64,000 bases of DNA from Bdellovibrio sp. BCCA (GTDB lineage: Bacteria > Bdellovibrionota > Bdellovibrionia > Bdellovibrionales > Bdellovibrionaceae), in the NCBI RefSeq assembly GCF_037996825.1, contig NZ_JBBNAC010000001.1:3224001-3288000 (forward strand), read 5' to 3'. The first letter of the stretch is position 1. Every line of letters starts with the position of its first letter. Shown here piece by piece: positions 33,010 through 42,670 of the stretch. The notes under the pieces were generated by a model, which saw only the letters and a program-made list of their open reading frames with translations, did not search any database and had not been told where the DNA came from. The position numbers and the translations under genes are program-made.

Positions 33010-35328
33010 ATGTTGCGACCACGATTAAAGACCATTTTAATTGCTTTTACAATCCTTGTGACGCTTGTAATCATCTGCGGGCTTGGGATTGCCGGATATT
33101 CTTACTTCGCTCTTGAAAAAGAACTCACTGCCAAGTTGGAATCTAAAAAGTTCATCGTTCCGACGGAATTCTACGCAGCTCCGCCAACTTTTTATTCTCA
33201 TAGCGTGATCAAAATCAGTGATATCGAAAAGCAACTTCTGCGTCAGAACTATCGACGCCGCGACTACGACCAACGACTTTTACCCGGTGATTATTTTATA
33301 GCCAATCGCGAACAGTGCGCGTCCCGTTTGCAAGTGGGACTCAATGAAAATCAAGACGGATGTATCGGTTGGGTGACGATGGAAACTCCGACCCGCGATG
33401 TGGATAGCTCCATCCAGGTTGTCGTTGTTCAAAAAGATCAGCTTGTTTCACAAATTTTTAAAGGCGCACCGTTTGTTGAAGTTCCCGAAGCCCTCGCCGA
33501 AGCACCTCTTCTTGCACAATATATCGGCAACGAACCTTTGATGCAGAAAACGGTGACTTTAAGTGATGTTCCTCCGATGTGCTCAAACGCCATCATGTCC
33601 ATCGAAGATGCTCAGTTTTTAGAACACGGTGGAGTCAGCATCAAAGGGATCTTCCGGGCCCTGGTAAAAAACATCACAACGGGTAGAAAAGCTCAAGGTG
33701 GCAGCACCATCACTCAACAGCTCGTAAAAAACTATTTCTTAACGAGCGAAAGAACTTTGAAACGCAAGTTCAACGAATTCATTATGTCGATTCTTTTGGA
33801 GTCCCGTTTCAGCAAAGACGAAATCCTTGAAACCTATCTGAACGTTATTTACATGGGACAAAACGGCGCCTTTCAAGTGCGCGGTTACGGTTCAGCAGCC
33901 CGCTACTATTTCGGAAAAGAGTTGATGGACCTGAACTTGAGCGAATGCTCTTTGCTTGCAGCCATTGTCAACAGCCCCGGACTTTTCAACCCGTTTAAAA
34001 AACCAGTGAATGCAGAAAGACGCCGCCACTTGGTTTTGGAAAAAATGAAAGAGTTTGAGTACATCACGCAAGCTCAAGCGGAAGAAGCCGACAAAACACC
34101 ACTCCCTAGTGAACCTCGCACTTTGGCGTCGGAAACAGCGCCTTATTATCTCGATGCCGTTCGCAAGCAGTTGCAAAGTCAGGGATTAAATCCAGATGGA
34201 TTAAAAATTTATACGGCTCTTGATTTGGAAGCCCAGGAAGTCGCCCAAGAATCTTTACGAAATCATTTGGATCAACTTGAGAAAAATAATAAATACATCA
34301 GCGGCCTCAAAGCAAAAGGCAATAGCCTTGAAGGCAGTATTCTCGTAGGCAACAACAAAACAGGCCTCGTGAGTGTTGTGGTCGGCGGTCGCAACTACCG
34401 AATGACACAGTTCAATCGCGCCATTGATGGACACCGCCAAATTGGTTCAATCATGAAACCGTTCGTTTATCTTACGGCGCTTATCAATGACACCGACGAA
34501 GGCGCGCCTTATACGCCGATCACACTTTTGAACGATGAAAAGTTCACTTACAAATACGAGGGCCAAGCGTGGTCACCGGATAACTACGGAAAAAAATATT
34601 TCGGCACAGTTCCCATGTTCTATGCTTTGAAAAATTCTCTCAATGCCGCGACGGCATCTTTGGGAATTAAAGTCGGTTTAGGAAATGTCATTGATATTAC
34701 TCACGCGGCAGGTGTGACTTCGGAACTTAAATCCTTTCCCGCTATGACCTTAGGAGCTTTTGAAATGTACCCGCGCGAAGTTTTGCAAAGCTATATGACT
34801 TTCGCAAACATGGGGAAGAAACAAAACATGTCTTTCATTCGCAGAGCCTTGAATTCCGATGGACAGGAAGTTTTCATTCACCAACCTTCTCCTGAACAAG
34901 CCGTTGATGCGGCGGCCACGGCAAGCCTTGTGAGCATGATGAAACAAACTGTCCTTTCCGGAACAGCTCGCTCCATCACATTGAATGGATTTTTTAATCC
35001 CGCCGCCGGAAAAACCGGAACCACCAGTGATAACAGAGACGCTTGGTTCTCTGGATTCACACCTTATCTTACGACCGTGGTGTGGGTTGGTTATGACAAC
35101 AATCTTCCGCATAAATTGACCGGTTCCAATGGCGCTGTTCCTGTATGGACTCAGTTCATGAAAAAAATTGGAATCCGTTTCCCTGCCGATGATTTTGCAT
35201 GGCCGGAAAACACGAAAAAAGTTTTGCTCGATCAAAAAACTTTGGAAGGACTGAACGCGTTTAGAGAAAACGATCCAAGTCAGGTTGAACTGATCTTTGA
35301 CGAAGCCAAAGTTCCCAGTGGATTTTAA
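33010..35328 (+). CDS. Bifunctional class A penicillin-binding protein (PBP1)
   Basis: Synthesises and cross-links peptidoglycan from the inner membrane. The 772 residues from ATG 33010 begin with a basic stretch and one membrane helix (about 8-35). The GT51 glycosyltransferase domain (about 170-350) has catalytic Glu199 in SIEDAQFLEHGG and GGSTITQQLVKNYF. The transpeptidase domain carries the nucleophile S480-I-M-K483, S543-L-N545 and K668-T-G-T671. The segment before the GT domain (YRRRDYDQRLLPGDYF) resembles PBP1B rather than PBP1A. It is divergent from the GroES-fusion gene and overlaps the MBL gene end by four bases. Confidence 0.95.
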   Translation: MLRPRLKTILIAFTILVTLVIICGLGIAGYSYFALEKELTAKLESKKFIVPTEFYAAPPTFYSHSVIKISDIEKQLLRQNYRRRDYDQRLLPGDYFIANREQCASRLQVGLNENQDGCIGWVTMETPTRDVDSSIQVVVVQKDQLVSQIFKGAPFVEVPEALAEAPLLAQYIGNEPLMQKTVTLSDVPPMCSNAIMSIEDAQFLEHGGVSIKGIFRALVKNITTGRKAQGGSTITQQLVKNYFLTSERTLKRKFNEFIMSILLESRFSKDEILETYLNVIYMGQNGAFQVRGYGSAARYYFGKELMDLNLSECSLLAAIVNSPGLFNPFKKPVNAERRRHLVLEKMKEFEYITQAQAEEADKTPLPSEPRTLASETAPYYLDAVRKQLQSQGLNPDGLKIYTALDLEAQEVAQESLRNHLDQLEKNNKYISGLKAKGNSLEGSILVGNNKTGLVSVVVGGRNYRMTQFNRAIDGHRQIGSIMKPFVYLTALINDTDEGAPYTPITLLNDEKFTYKYEGQAWSPDNYGKKYFGTVPMFYALKNSLNAATASLGIKVGLGNVIDITHAAGVTSELKSFPAMTLGAFEMYPREVLQSYMTFANMGKKQNMSFIRRALNSDGQEVFIHQPSPEQAVDAAATASLVSMMKQTVLSGTARSITLNGFFNPAAGKTGTTSDNRDAWFSGFTPYLTTVVWVGYDNNLPHKLTGSNGAVPVWTQFMKKIGIRFPADDFAWPENTKKVLLDQKTLEGLNAFRENDPSQVELIFDEAKVPSGF

Positions 35329-36296
35329 AGTTTAATTTCAAGGCCTTCGTGGGCAAAGTCCCACGCAACGGCCGACTGCTGGCCGCTGTTCTGTATCTCG
35401 CGAGACTCATAGTATTCGCGAGTCTGCCGTTTAAGCTCTAACACATGTTCAATACGCGCCCCTGGATCGTGATGAGCAAAAAGAATTTTCTTAATACCTT
35501 CACGAAGGGCGATATCTAATCCGACTTGGGCAGCACTGTGACCCCAGTTCGCCTTTTCAGCCAACTCCGGCAAGGTGTATTGCGCATCGAAATACATCAA
35601 ATCAATGTTTTGATAAAGGGGAAGGTCCTCGCCCAGCTCTTCGCGAGTGATGCGAGTTCCTTCGGTATCTACGCAGTGTGAATATGTTTTTCCACCAGAT
35701 TCCACCTTAAGACCCCAACAAGGATCTGGATGATCTAATTTGTACGGCGTGATTGTAAAATCATCGAGCTGATAAGGCTTTCGTGGCTCAAGGACATGGA
35801 AAACAATTTTCGCTTTCAACGCCTCAAACGGAACCGGGAAATACGGACGACAAAAAATACCGCGAATCAGTTTTTCCAATTCAGGTTGCACGGCGTAGTA
35901 ATGAACTTCACAACCGGGGATAAAATGCGGAGTAAAAAAAGGTAAACCGATAACATGGTCCCAATGAAAATGAGTCATGAAAATATGAAACGGGCCTTTC
36001 GATCTGCCAGTTGTGCCCGTCATAATTTTTTCACTGAGATTGCGAATGCCGCTGCCGCCGTCAATGATCAATTGAGATTTCTGACTTTGGACTTCCACAC
36101 ACGTTGTCGCTGCACCATAACCACCTAAAAGTGGCGTTTCAATATTTTGGATGTACCTAGAGACTTGCGATGGATCACGATAACCCATAGCAAAAAAATT
36201 CCTTAACACTCCTTCGATGTGATAAGTCCAATCAGTAGGTGGTGGAGCAGATGGTAACGATCCCCGGACGCCCCAAAATTTAATCGTCAGCGACAT
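35325..36296 (-). CDS. Metallo-beta-lactamase-fold hydrolase
   Basis: Zinc hydrolase of 323 residues. The MBL signature is THFHWDHVIGLPFF; further ligands are likely in HPDPCWG, DTEG and the final HHDPG. The N-terminus (LTIKFWGVRGSLPS) and the GGYGAATTCVEV strand resemble the RNase Z/PhnP-like subgroup that includes cyclic-nucleotide phosphodiesterases and signalling hydrolases. The substrate is not identifiable. ATG 36296 fits the domain start; a longer start at 36335 would add 13 residues. It is co-oriented with the ferredoxin gene. Confidence 0.85.
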   Translation of the reverse strand: MSLTIKFWGVRGSLPSAPPPTDWTYHIEGVLRNFFAMGYRDPSQVSRYIQNIETPLLGGYGAATTCVEVQSQKSQLIIDGGSGIRNLSEKIMTGTTGRSKGPFHIFMTHFHWDHVIGLPFFTPHFIPGCEVHYYAVQPELEKLIRGIFCRPYFPVPFEALKAKIVFHVLEPRKPYQLDDFTITPYKLDHPDPCWGLKVESGGKTYSHCVDTEGTRITREELGEDLPLYQNIDLMYFDAQYTLPELAEKANWGHSAAQVGLDIALREGIKKILFAHHDPGARIEHVLELKRQTREYYESREIQNSGQQSAVAWDFAHEGLEIKL

Positions 36297-36338
36297 GGAA
36301 ACAGAATGACCTGTTTGTAAACACGAATCAAACACATA

Positions 36339-36599
36339 TTATTTGGTCGGGCCTTTGTCGTAGTTCACAACAACATACTCGGACCATGGTAGTGCCTGGC
36401 ATGTGCGAACGACTCGCGTATCGGGTTTGTCTTCACTTGTTTTGCCTTCTTCGATCACAGCTTCACAAGTCCCACAACTTCCCTCTAAACAAGAGTACGG
36501 TGGATTTATTTGAGCAATCAAAGCCATGTCGAGCAAAGTTCTGCCCGATTCTCCCGGAACTTCGATCTCTTTTCCATCGATGATAAATTTGATTTTCAT
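36339..36599 (-). CDS. Plant-type [2Fe-2S] ferredoxin
   Basis: An 86-residue electron carrier. Cluster ligands follow the ferredoxin pattern C-x4-C-x2-C (SCLEGSCGTCEAV) with a fourth Cys in RTCQALPW. ATG 36599 gives exactly the domain (MKIKFIIDGKEIEVPG); longer in-frame starts add an unrelated 44 residues and would put two palindromes inside coding sequence. It could serve a P450 or an oxygenase elsewhere; the physical neighbour is the MBL hydrolase 42 bases downstream. Confidence 0.88.
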   Translation of the reverse strand: MKIKFIIDGKEIEVPGESGRTLLDMALIAQINPPYSCLEGSCGTCEAVIEEGKTSEDKPDTRVVRTCQALPWSEYVVVNYDKGPTK

Positions 36600-36617
36600 G
36601 TAAATATCACAGCACCC

Positions 36618-36633
36618 TGTCCCGGTCGGGACA
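36618..36633. promoter_or_regulatory. Palindromic operator-like site before the ferredoxin gene
   Basis: TGTCCCG-GT-CGGGACA, perfect seven-base arms, 18 bases upstream of the ferredoxin ATG. A second perfect palindrome, TTACCGGTAA, lies at 36659-36668. Position and symmetry suggest a dimeric repressor or activator of the ferredoxin or of the divergent gene at 36825. The regulator is unknown. Confidence 0.5.
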
Positions 36634-36824
36634 ATAACTTTCTGGAGCTCAATGGCAATTACCGGTAACTCTCCATCCATAATAAATACAGGGTTGTAAA
36701 AGAGATCGATATCTGACTTAATGTGCGCCACCTATGAACTATGAACGTATCGGATTTGAAGGGTATTAAATCCGGTATTGAGCTTGCACTTTCATGGGAC
36801 GCTTAAATCCAAGAGGGAGAGCTT

Positions 36825-38798
36825 ATGATGCTCAAAAAACAACTTCTGGGCCTGGCCATGGCTTCAGGTCTTTCGTTCCTTGCCACTTCTTCAGCACAAG
36901 CTGGTTGGGAGGTTCTTAAACCCGCTAATGTCTGGGAGCGAATTCAAAAAGAGGTCGCTAAACAAGAAATCGGCGCGGGCATCAACCTTGTCAATGCAGA
37001 TATTCTTGATGGTCTTTCTACTTCTTTACGTTATCGTATTGAATCAGAACCTTCTTACGTTGATGGCTATTACACGCGTATTGATAAATACACTTTGAAA
37101 TTCGCTTTAAATCCGGGTGATTTCATTGACGATCTCGACACTCCGGTAGGTATTAACTTAGAGAAAAATTCAGAGATCATTTTCGCTCGTCAATTCAAGA
37201 GCCAAAAAGCTTCCTTGGTGGCTCTTCCTTACACACCAAGAAATCTTCCGTTCACAGCAAAAAAAGCGATTGAAAGACTTGAACCTGGTGACTTCGTCGC
37301 ATTCCAAGGCCGCATGGCTTTTGTTCTTTCGCTGAGCCATGATCTTTTGAAAGGTGATTTCACAGCAGGGGCTTCCACTCACGCTTATATGTCGGGCGAA
37401 TTCATGGTGCATTTATTCCGTATGGATGACAATAAAATGCGCGTGAAGCTGATCGCTGTTCGCGGCAAAGGTGTCGGCGCCAACGCCGGTGTCGATTTAT
37501 CTGAAGATCTTGAAATTTTTGGCATCAGCCTTCTCGACAATAAAATTGAAAGATGGTTGAGCCTGACTCCCCTCGATGCAGGCACGGGTTTAGGTAAGAA
37601 CGATGTCATCATGCTTGATTACGTCTTTAATTTGAATGATCCGGAAGCGGCACAAGCTTACGACACGTTGATGCTTCACAAAGTTCAATTGAAAGACATC
37701 AAAGTGGCAAACCCTACCGTGTCTCGCAAAGATTTGACTCAAGAACTTTTGACGGACTTAACGGATATTGAAAAAATCGCTCTTCAAGATGGTCTTCTTC
37801 CTCCACAAGACCGCCGTATCGACCGCGTATTTAAAGGATCTTCCGAAGGTGTCAATAAAGACGCCCGCATTAAGTTCGGTTTGAATCTTTGGAAATTCGA
37901 AGCTGGAAAAGCTTATGGCGAAAACAAAGTTCTTAGCTACGACAAACAAGATAAAGAACAATACTTCTTACTAGACACTCTTTCTCGTTACAAAAAAACG
38001 AAAATCTTGTTCGGTCTTTTCGGCGAAGAAACTTTGATGACTTCGAATCTTCTTTTCACTGCAGATCAAAACTGGAACCCGGGTCGTTTCGTGACTTTGA
38101 CTTCCAGTGCAGAAATGAAAATGAAAGATGTTTCCGGCCGTGACTTAGACGAAATTCAACGTCTGGTTCGAGAAACCATTGGCGAAAAACAATACAGCAA
38201 TATCAACTGGAACTCTTGGGAGTCTTCTCCTGGCAAAAAAGTAAATGGCTACTTCAAACAAGAAGTGTTCTTCAATCCTGAAGCATTGAAAACGTTGCCT
38301 TACATGGGTGAAGAAGCTTTGGCTGCGCGCTTTAAGCAATACATCGAGCTTAAAGGCCGCCCCCGCTCTCGTCCATTTGTAGGCGGCAATTCTCCAAAAG
38401 ATTATATTTTTAATTGGGTGTCTGCATTCACAGGCGATATCCGTCGTGTGGCAAGCCATCTTACGGTGGTCATTGATGCGAAAAAATCTGTGCAAGAGCG
38501 CTTCGATGCTTTCGAGGATCTTCAACAGATTCCAATCTGGAAAGAGAGAGGCATTGGTTTCTTGATGTCATTTATTTCTGAAGATCAACGCCCGAACCTT
38601 TTGCGTTATGAAATGGTTCTTTCGGCAAAAGGCATTGAGCCTGTGGTTTATAGCTACGGTCAATTCAGTGAAGAAAAACTCTACCGTTCATTGATGTACA
38701 TCCAAAACATCATCCACAACAGATCCTTCGATCTACGCCTTTATACGGACACGAACGGAGAGTTCCGCACTACAGCGGCTCCTGCTCCACTTCCGTAA
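36825..38798 (+). CDS. Large exported protein of unknown function
   Basis: A 657-residue protein with a signal peptide (residues about 1-26, ATSSAQAGWEV). The rest is a mixed alpha/beta sequence without transmembrane segments, obvious repeats or catalytic motifs. It has moderately conserved-looking blocks (FVAFQGRMAFVLSLS, NPGRFVTLTSSAEMKMKDVSG). It is not recognised as any named family. It is monocistronic: GGGAGAG precedes the ATG, and a strong bidirectional terminator follows. Confidence 0.75.
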   Translation: MMLKKQLLGLAMASGLSFLATSSAQAGWEVLKPANVWERIQKEVAKQEIGAGINLVNADILDGLSTSLRYRIESEPSYVDGYYTRIDKYTLKFALNPGDFIDDLDTPVGINLEKNSEIIFARQFKSQKASLVALPYTPRNLPFTAKKAIERLEPGDFVAFQGRMAFVLSLSHDLLKGDFTAGASTHAYMSGEFMVHLFRMDDNKMRVKLIAVRGKGVGANAGVDLSEDLEIFGISLLDNKIERWLSLTPLDAGTGLGKNDVIMLDYVFNLNDPEAAQAYDTLMLHKVQLKDIKVANPTVSRKDLTQELLTDLTDIEKIALQDGLLPPQDRRIDRVFKGSSEGVNKDARIKFGLNLWKFEAGKAYGENKVLSYDKQDKEQYFLLDTLSRYKKTKILFGLFGEETLMTSNLLFTADQNWNPGRFVTLTSSAEMKMKDVSGRDLDEIQRLVRETIGEKQYSNINWNSWESSPGKKVNGYFKQEVFFNPEALKTLPYMGEEALAARFKQYIELKGRPRSRPFVGGNSPKDYIFNWVSAFTGDIRRVASHLTVVIDAKKSVQERFDAFEDLQQIPIWKERGIGFLMSFISEDQRPNLLRYEMVLSAKGIEPVVYSYGQFSEEKLYRSLMYIQNIIHNRSFDLRLYTDTNGEFRTTAAPAPLP

Positions 38799-38818
38799 AA
38801 AAGATAAAATGCAGAATG

Positions 38819-38849
38819 AAAAAAGCCCGATCAAATATCGGGCTTTTTT
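38819..38849. terminator. Bidirectional intrinsic terminator
   Basis: AAAAAGCCCGAT / ATCGGGCTTTTT stem with a CAAAT-type loop and T/A tracts on both sides. It serves the convergent 36825-38798 and 38853-42569 genes. Confidence 0.9.
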
Positions 38850-38852
38850 GCT

Positions 38853-41800
38853 TTAAAGAGGATCTATGAAAAGATCCAAAGTCTGACTGCCGTAAGCATC
38901 GCTAGTGAAGAATACGTGAGTGTTTGAGGCGGCCCGACCCGCCCACGCACCTGTATTCCCTGAAATCCCTGGGGTATGATTTTTAATTCCCGTCCCATCA
39001 GCGTTAACTGAATAAAGAGTTAAAATACCGTCTCGTTCATTGTCAGCACGATAAAAAATCCGGTTAAGGCCAGGGAAAACCGTAAAATCGTAAATGTCGG
39101 CATTCGCATTCAAAGTGACTAGCTTTCTTTTTTGCGTTCCATCCCATTTCACCGCAAACAAATCCCATTTTCCCAAAGTCTCAATAAGACCTGAATAAAC
39201 GATGGTCCTATCCGCATCATCCATAATTTGAACAGCCGTTCCGTTATTGGCATTAACCTGGCCTCCGGCATAAGGAGTCGCACTGATTTTTCTCAAATCA
39301 GTTCCATCGTAATTCATACTATAGAGTTCATAAACTTCCGGAGACGATTCGCTTAACGTGATAACTCGTTTATTTGCGCCTTCAACAAGACTGAAATAAG
39401 TTGAAGTATGAGAAGTCACAGGCAGTGAGGAGTTCAAAGAGTACAAGGTCTGCGTCGCGATATTAAATGACTTCATCGCTGTTTTTCCGTCAGTATACCA
39501 GTCACCAGTGAGCAGAACGTAGGCTGAATCAGGCGTGAAATCACATCCCGAAGCTCCTTGTGTTGAGTTCACCCCGTTTGTAATAAGATAATTTGTCGCG
39601 GGAGTTACGGCATTCGCGACCCTCGCATCAAGTCTGCCTGTCGCCGCCATTGTACCCCAATAACAAATCCACTGTGAATCGGAAGAAATTTTAAAGCCCG
39701 CAAGATCAAAGCTTCCGCCAATAGGAGCATTAACCGCAACCGGGGCACCACCCGCTGTTGAAATTTTATCGATCTCAACTTTTTCATCGACACGATAATC
39801 CCAGCGAAGAGCGACAAAGCTTCCATCCAATGCCACATCCCAACTTTGAATATTCACGGCATGTGCATAAGCCGGAGAAAGTTTGGTATTGCCCGTCCCA
39901 TCGGCATTTACAACGTAAACGTCTATCACCGAGTCCGTAGTAAGATCACCCAAATACACGATTTGATTCGTGGCTTCGATATATTTAAATGCTGTGACAT
40001 TGCCGCCGACGGCATTGATTGTGCCACTTACCTTCACTGGCGATCCACCTGATGTGTTTACGACGTAAAGCTCTTCTTGTCCTGCTACATCCTGATCAGA
40101 GATATAAACAACCTTGCTGCCGTCAGCAGAAATTATCCAACTGCGCATCACTCCGCCACCTGCAGGATAATCTTTTGTCACTCGTCGTACATTTGAACCA
40201 TCGGCTTCCGCAACGTACAAATGCATCTGAGAATCTACAACGGGGTTAGAGCGGAATAAAATTTTCGATTTGTTTTCAGAGGCCTGAACAGTTCCGACGT
40301 CCCCAGATAAGACCGTCGGTAAGGATAAGTACTGTGGAGCACTTGGTGTCAAGCTTAACGAAGCCACGTGAAGCTCGTTAACGAAGTCAATATTCACGTC
40401 GGCTAACATCGCGGCTGTGTTGCGTGACCAGTCTAAGACATAACTCTGAGAAGTAAAGAGCACGTCATTCTGAGGGCTCGCTATCGGAGGATTTAGTCTT
40501 CTTGAAGAGCTACCGTCTGTCGCCGCTAAATACATGTCATATTTTCCATCAATCTCCAAATCAGCAACAAACACCACCCGGTCGCCTGAGGGGCTCACGG
40601 AAATCAAAGGATAATCACGAACAATAGATGACGGAGATATAGAATTCAATTTTATCGGAGCTTCAGATCCATCTATCTTAACACTGTACAAATCATATTT
40701 CATATCGGCGGCCGAAGCCGGGCTTACACCTGAAAAGTCCGCCGGAAAAATAATTTTCTGATTGTTAGTTATGATGAGGCTGTTTTCTCTAAAGGTTTGA
40801 TACAAACCGTTGCGTACGACTGCGGCATTCGTCAATTTCAAGCGATTCGAACCATTCGTATTCACGACGTAAAGATCTACGATACTAGCCGATGTAGCCA
40901 TGCCAAAGGCAAGTTTGGATGAATCAGGCGCCCATGAATAGCTGAATACATCTGTATTTGCATTCGGGCAGGCGGGAGAAACTTCTAGTTCACTGCGCGT
41001 CTCCAGATCATAAATCTCCATCGCGTAGCAACCTACGGTCGTGCGATCAACGCGATAGGCGACATAACGACCGTTCGGACTAAAAAGGCCGGCTTCAATG
41101 AATCCTGTTGTTGAGGGAGCGAAGCTAATATGTTCGCCGGTTTCCAAAGAGACCACCGAACTTCCAGCATTGGAACCAGACACAAAACTTTGATTATCGC
41201 GGAAAAGCACCCACTTGCTGTTGCTGCTAACCGTATAACCGGGCAGCACAGTTTTTCCAGAGGACATGGCTGGTCCCAGACGGCGCAATCCCGTGCCGTC
41301 AACTTTCACGGCAAAAAGGGAAATGGCCTCATCCGATTCTTTATCAGCGCGAAAAACAACCTGTGTTCCGTCAGGACTGATGATGAAATCACGAACGTCA
41401 CCACCGTCCACCATAGAGCCATTCAATTTTATTTTTACACCGGTTTGAACATTGATGGCATAAAGATTAAATTCATTGTCTTTCGCTTCAATATCACCAA
41501 TCGCAATCACAGTATCCTGATTTGGAGTCAAAGCGTAAGTAGTTACACCGCCCACGGGATTTTCCGGGCTTGGTCCAAACAAGACAATATCGCCCGTTCC
41601 ATCAGTTTTGACGGAATGCAATTCTCTGAGCTGTACACGCGCCACAGAGGAGCGTGTATACAAAGCGCGAGCATATTTTTCGACACTAATAATAGGTCTT
41701 GCGACATCCAAAGCCCACTGACCAGAAATAGGATTTAAACGAGTTAAACCGGTGCCGTTGAAGTTCACAATACCCAGATCGACGAGGTCATCATTGCGCA

Positions 41801-42569
41801 ACGGCGCCGCCAGTAAAATCCGCCCCGTATTTCCATACTGCGTGATCAAGCGTACCGAAGCGACGCCCGTTGCCGTAATATCAGGACTGATCTTATGCCA
41901 CTGAGGATAAGCGATGTTCACAGACTGAGTTGTCGAAATATTCCCAGCCTGATCAAAATGCTGAACATAAAAATCAATGGAGTTTGCCGTTTCCGCTGAA
42001 AGATTCAACCGAATCTCCCATCTATGAGACGCTGAACAAACAGCGAAATACTCTTGCGCTAAAGACGTTCCTACTTTCACAACGTTAAAAGGATCCGAAC
42101 AAGTTCCTGCAATAGGATAGTTCGATCTTAGGGAAGACGCCGAGTAGTTCGTTGCGCCATCCGGAGGATCAATTGTCACAGTCGGCGGAGTTAAATCGAC
42201 GAGGACGTGTTTTTGATCTAATGAGGTTTTCTTCGCTTCGGTTTCATCTTGGCTGGCTCTGATTGTAATTTTGCCGTCTTGGATACCGTCCAAATCTAAA
42301 GACACTGAAAATGTTTTGTCCGCTTTACATTCAGTTGAAAAAGTACCGAAAGTGCTGACCTGAATCTCAACAGGTTTTTCAGTGTGTTCGCAGGAACCTT
42401 TAACAGCATAGGAACGAAAGTTTGAAGATGAGATTGTCGCATTGTCGGTATCAAAGCTTAAAAAAAGTTGGTTTTGGCTATTGAAATCTGCAAGATTGGC
42501 GTCCAAAGAACAACCCATTCCCGCAAACAGACAAAATGCAATGACGTACCATATTCCCAGCTTCTGCAT
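38853..42569 (-). CDS. Giant beta-propeller (TolB/PD40-like) surface lipoprotein
   Basis: A 1238-residue lipoprotein: signal peptide with lipobox FAGMGC, then SLDANLADFN. Residues about 40-230 contain two Ig-like/bacterial surface domains (DLTPPTVTIDPPDGATNYSAS). From about 240 to the end there are many TolB-type repeats of the form 'D..ELYVVN.DGT...RLT' with 'S.DG..V.F.S' strands (for example DIYVVNADGTG, KYDMYLAATDGSS, DLFAVKWDGTQ), enough for several propellers. TolB itself is shorter and not a lipoprotein, so this is a surface scaffold or adhesin-like protein by inference. It is monocistronic. Confidence 0.8.
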   Translation of the reverse strand: MQKLGIWYVIAFCLFAGMGCSLDANLADFNSQNQLFLSFDTDNATISSSNFRSYAVKGSCEHTEKPVEIQVSTFGTFSTECKADKTFSVSLDLDGIQDGKITIRASQDETEAKKTSLDQKHVLVDLTPPTVTIDPPDGATNYSASSLRSNYPIAGTCSDPFNVVKVGTSLAQEYFAVCSASHRWEIRLNLSAETANSIDFYVQHFDQAGNISTTQSVNIAYPQWHKISPDITATGVASVRLITQYGNTGRILLAAPLRNDDLVDLGIVNFNGTGLTRLNPISGQWALDVARPIISVEKYARALYTRSSVARVQLRELHSVKTDGTGDIVLFGPSPENPVGGVTTYALTPNQDTVIAIGDIEAKDNEFNLYAINVQTGVKIKLNGSMVDGGDVRDFIISPDGTQVVFRADKESDEAISLFAVKVDGTGLRRLGPAMSSGKTVLPGYTVSSNSKWVLFRDNQSFVSGSNAGSSVVSLETGEHISFAPSTTGFIEAGLFSPNGRYVAYRVDRTTVGCYAMEIYDLETRSELEVSPACPNANTDVFSYSWAPDSSKLAFGMATSASIVDLYVVNTNGSNRLKLTNAAVVRNGLYQTFRENSLIITNNQKIIFPADFSGVSPASAADMKYDLYSVKIDGSEAPIKLNSISPSSIVRDYPLISVSPSGDRVVFVADLEIDGKYDMYLAATDGSSSRRLNPPIASPQNDVLFTSQSYVLDWSRNTAAMLADVNIDFVNELHVASLSLTPSAPQYLSLPTVLSGDVGTVQASENKSKILFRSNPVVDSQMHLYVAEADGSNVRRVTKDYPAGGGVMRSWIISADGSKVVYISDQDVAGQEELYVVNTSGGSPVKVSGTINAVGGNVTAFKYIEATNQIVYLGDLTTDSVIDVYVVNADGTGNTKLSPAYAHAVNIQSWDVALDGSFVALRWDYRVDEKVEIDKISTAGGAPVAVNAPIGGSFDLAGFKISSDSQWICYWGTMAATGRLDARVANAVTPATNYLITNGVNSTQGASGCDFTPDSAYVLLTGDWYTDGKTAMKSFNIATQTLYSLNSSLPVTSHTSTYFSLVEGANKRVITLSESSPEVYELYSMNYDGTDLRKISATPYAGGQVNANNGTAVQIMDDADRTIVYSGLIETLGKWDLFAVKWDGTQKRKLVTLNANADIYDFTVFPGLNRIFYRADNERDGILTLYSVNADGTGIKNHTPGISGNTGAWAGRAASNTHVFFTSDAYGSQTLDLFIDPL

Positions 42570-42670
42570 AATGATCTTTTCGGTTTTTTAAACTGATCTG
42601 TTAAGCGTGGGAACGCCCATGGGAACAAAAATAAGAGCTTCTTATCGAGAGCTTCTCTTCTTGAGACGGC

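Noticed and set aside
38853-42569. TolB of the Tol-Pal system
   Set aside because: Much too long, lipidated and with Ig-like domains; no tolA, tolQ, tolR or pal nearby.
42600-42670. Terminator after the LpxH-like gene
   Set aside because: Repeated AGAGCTTCT segments can form small hairpins, but no stable stem with a T-tract is clear.
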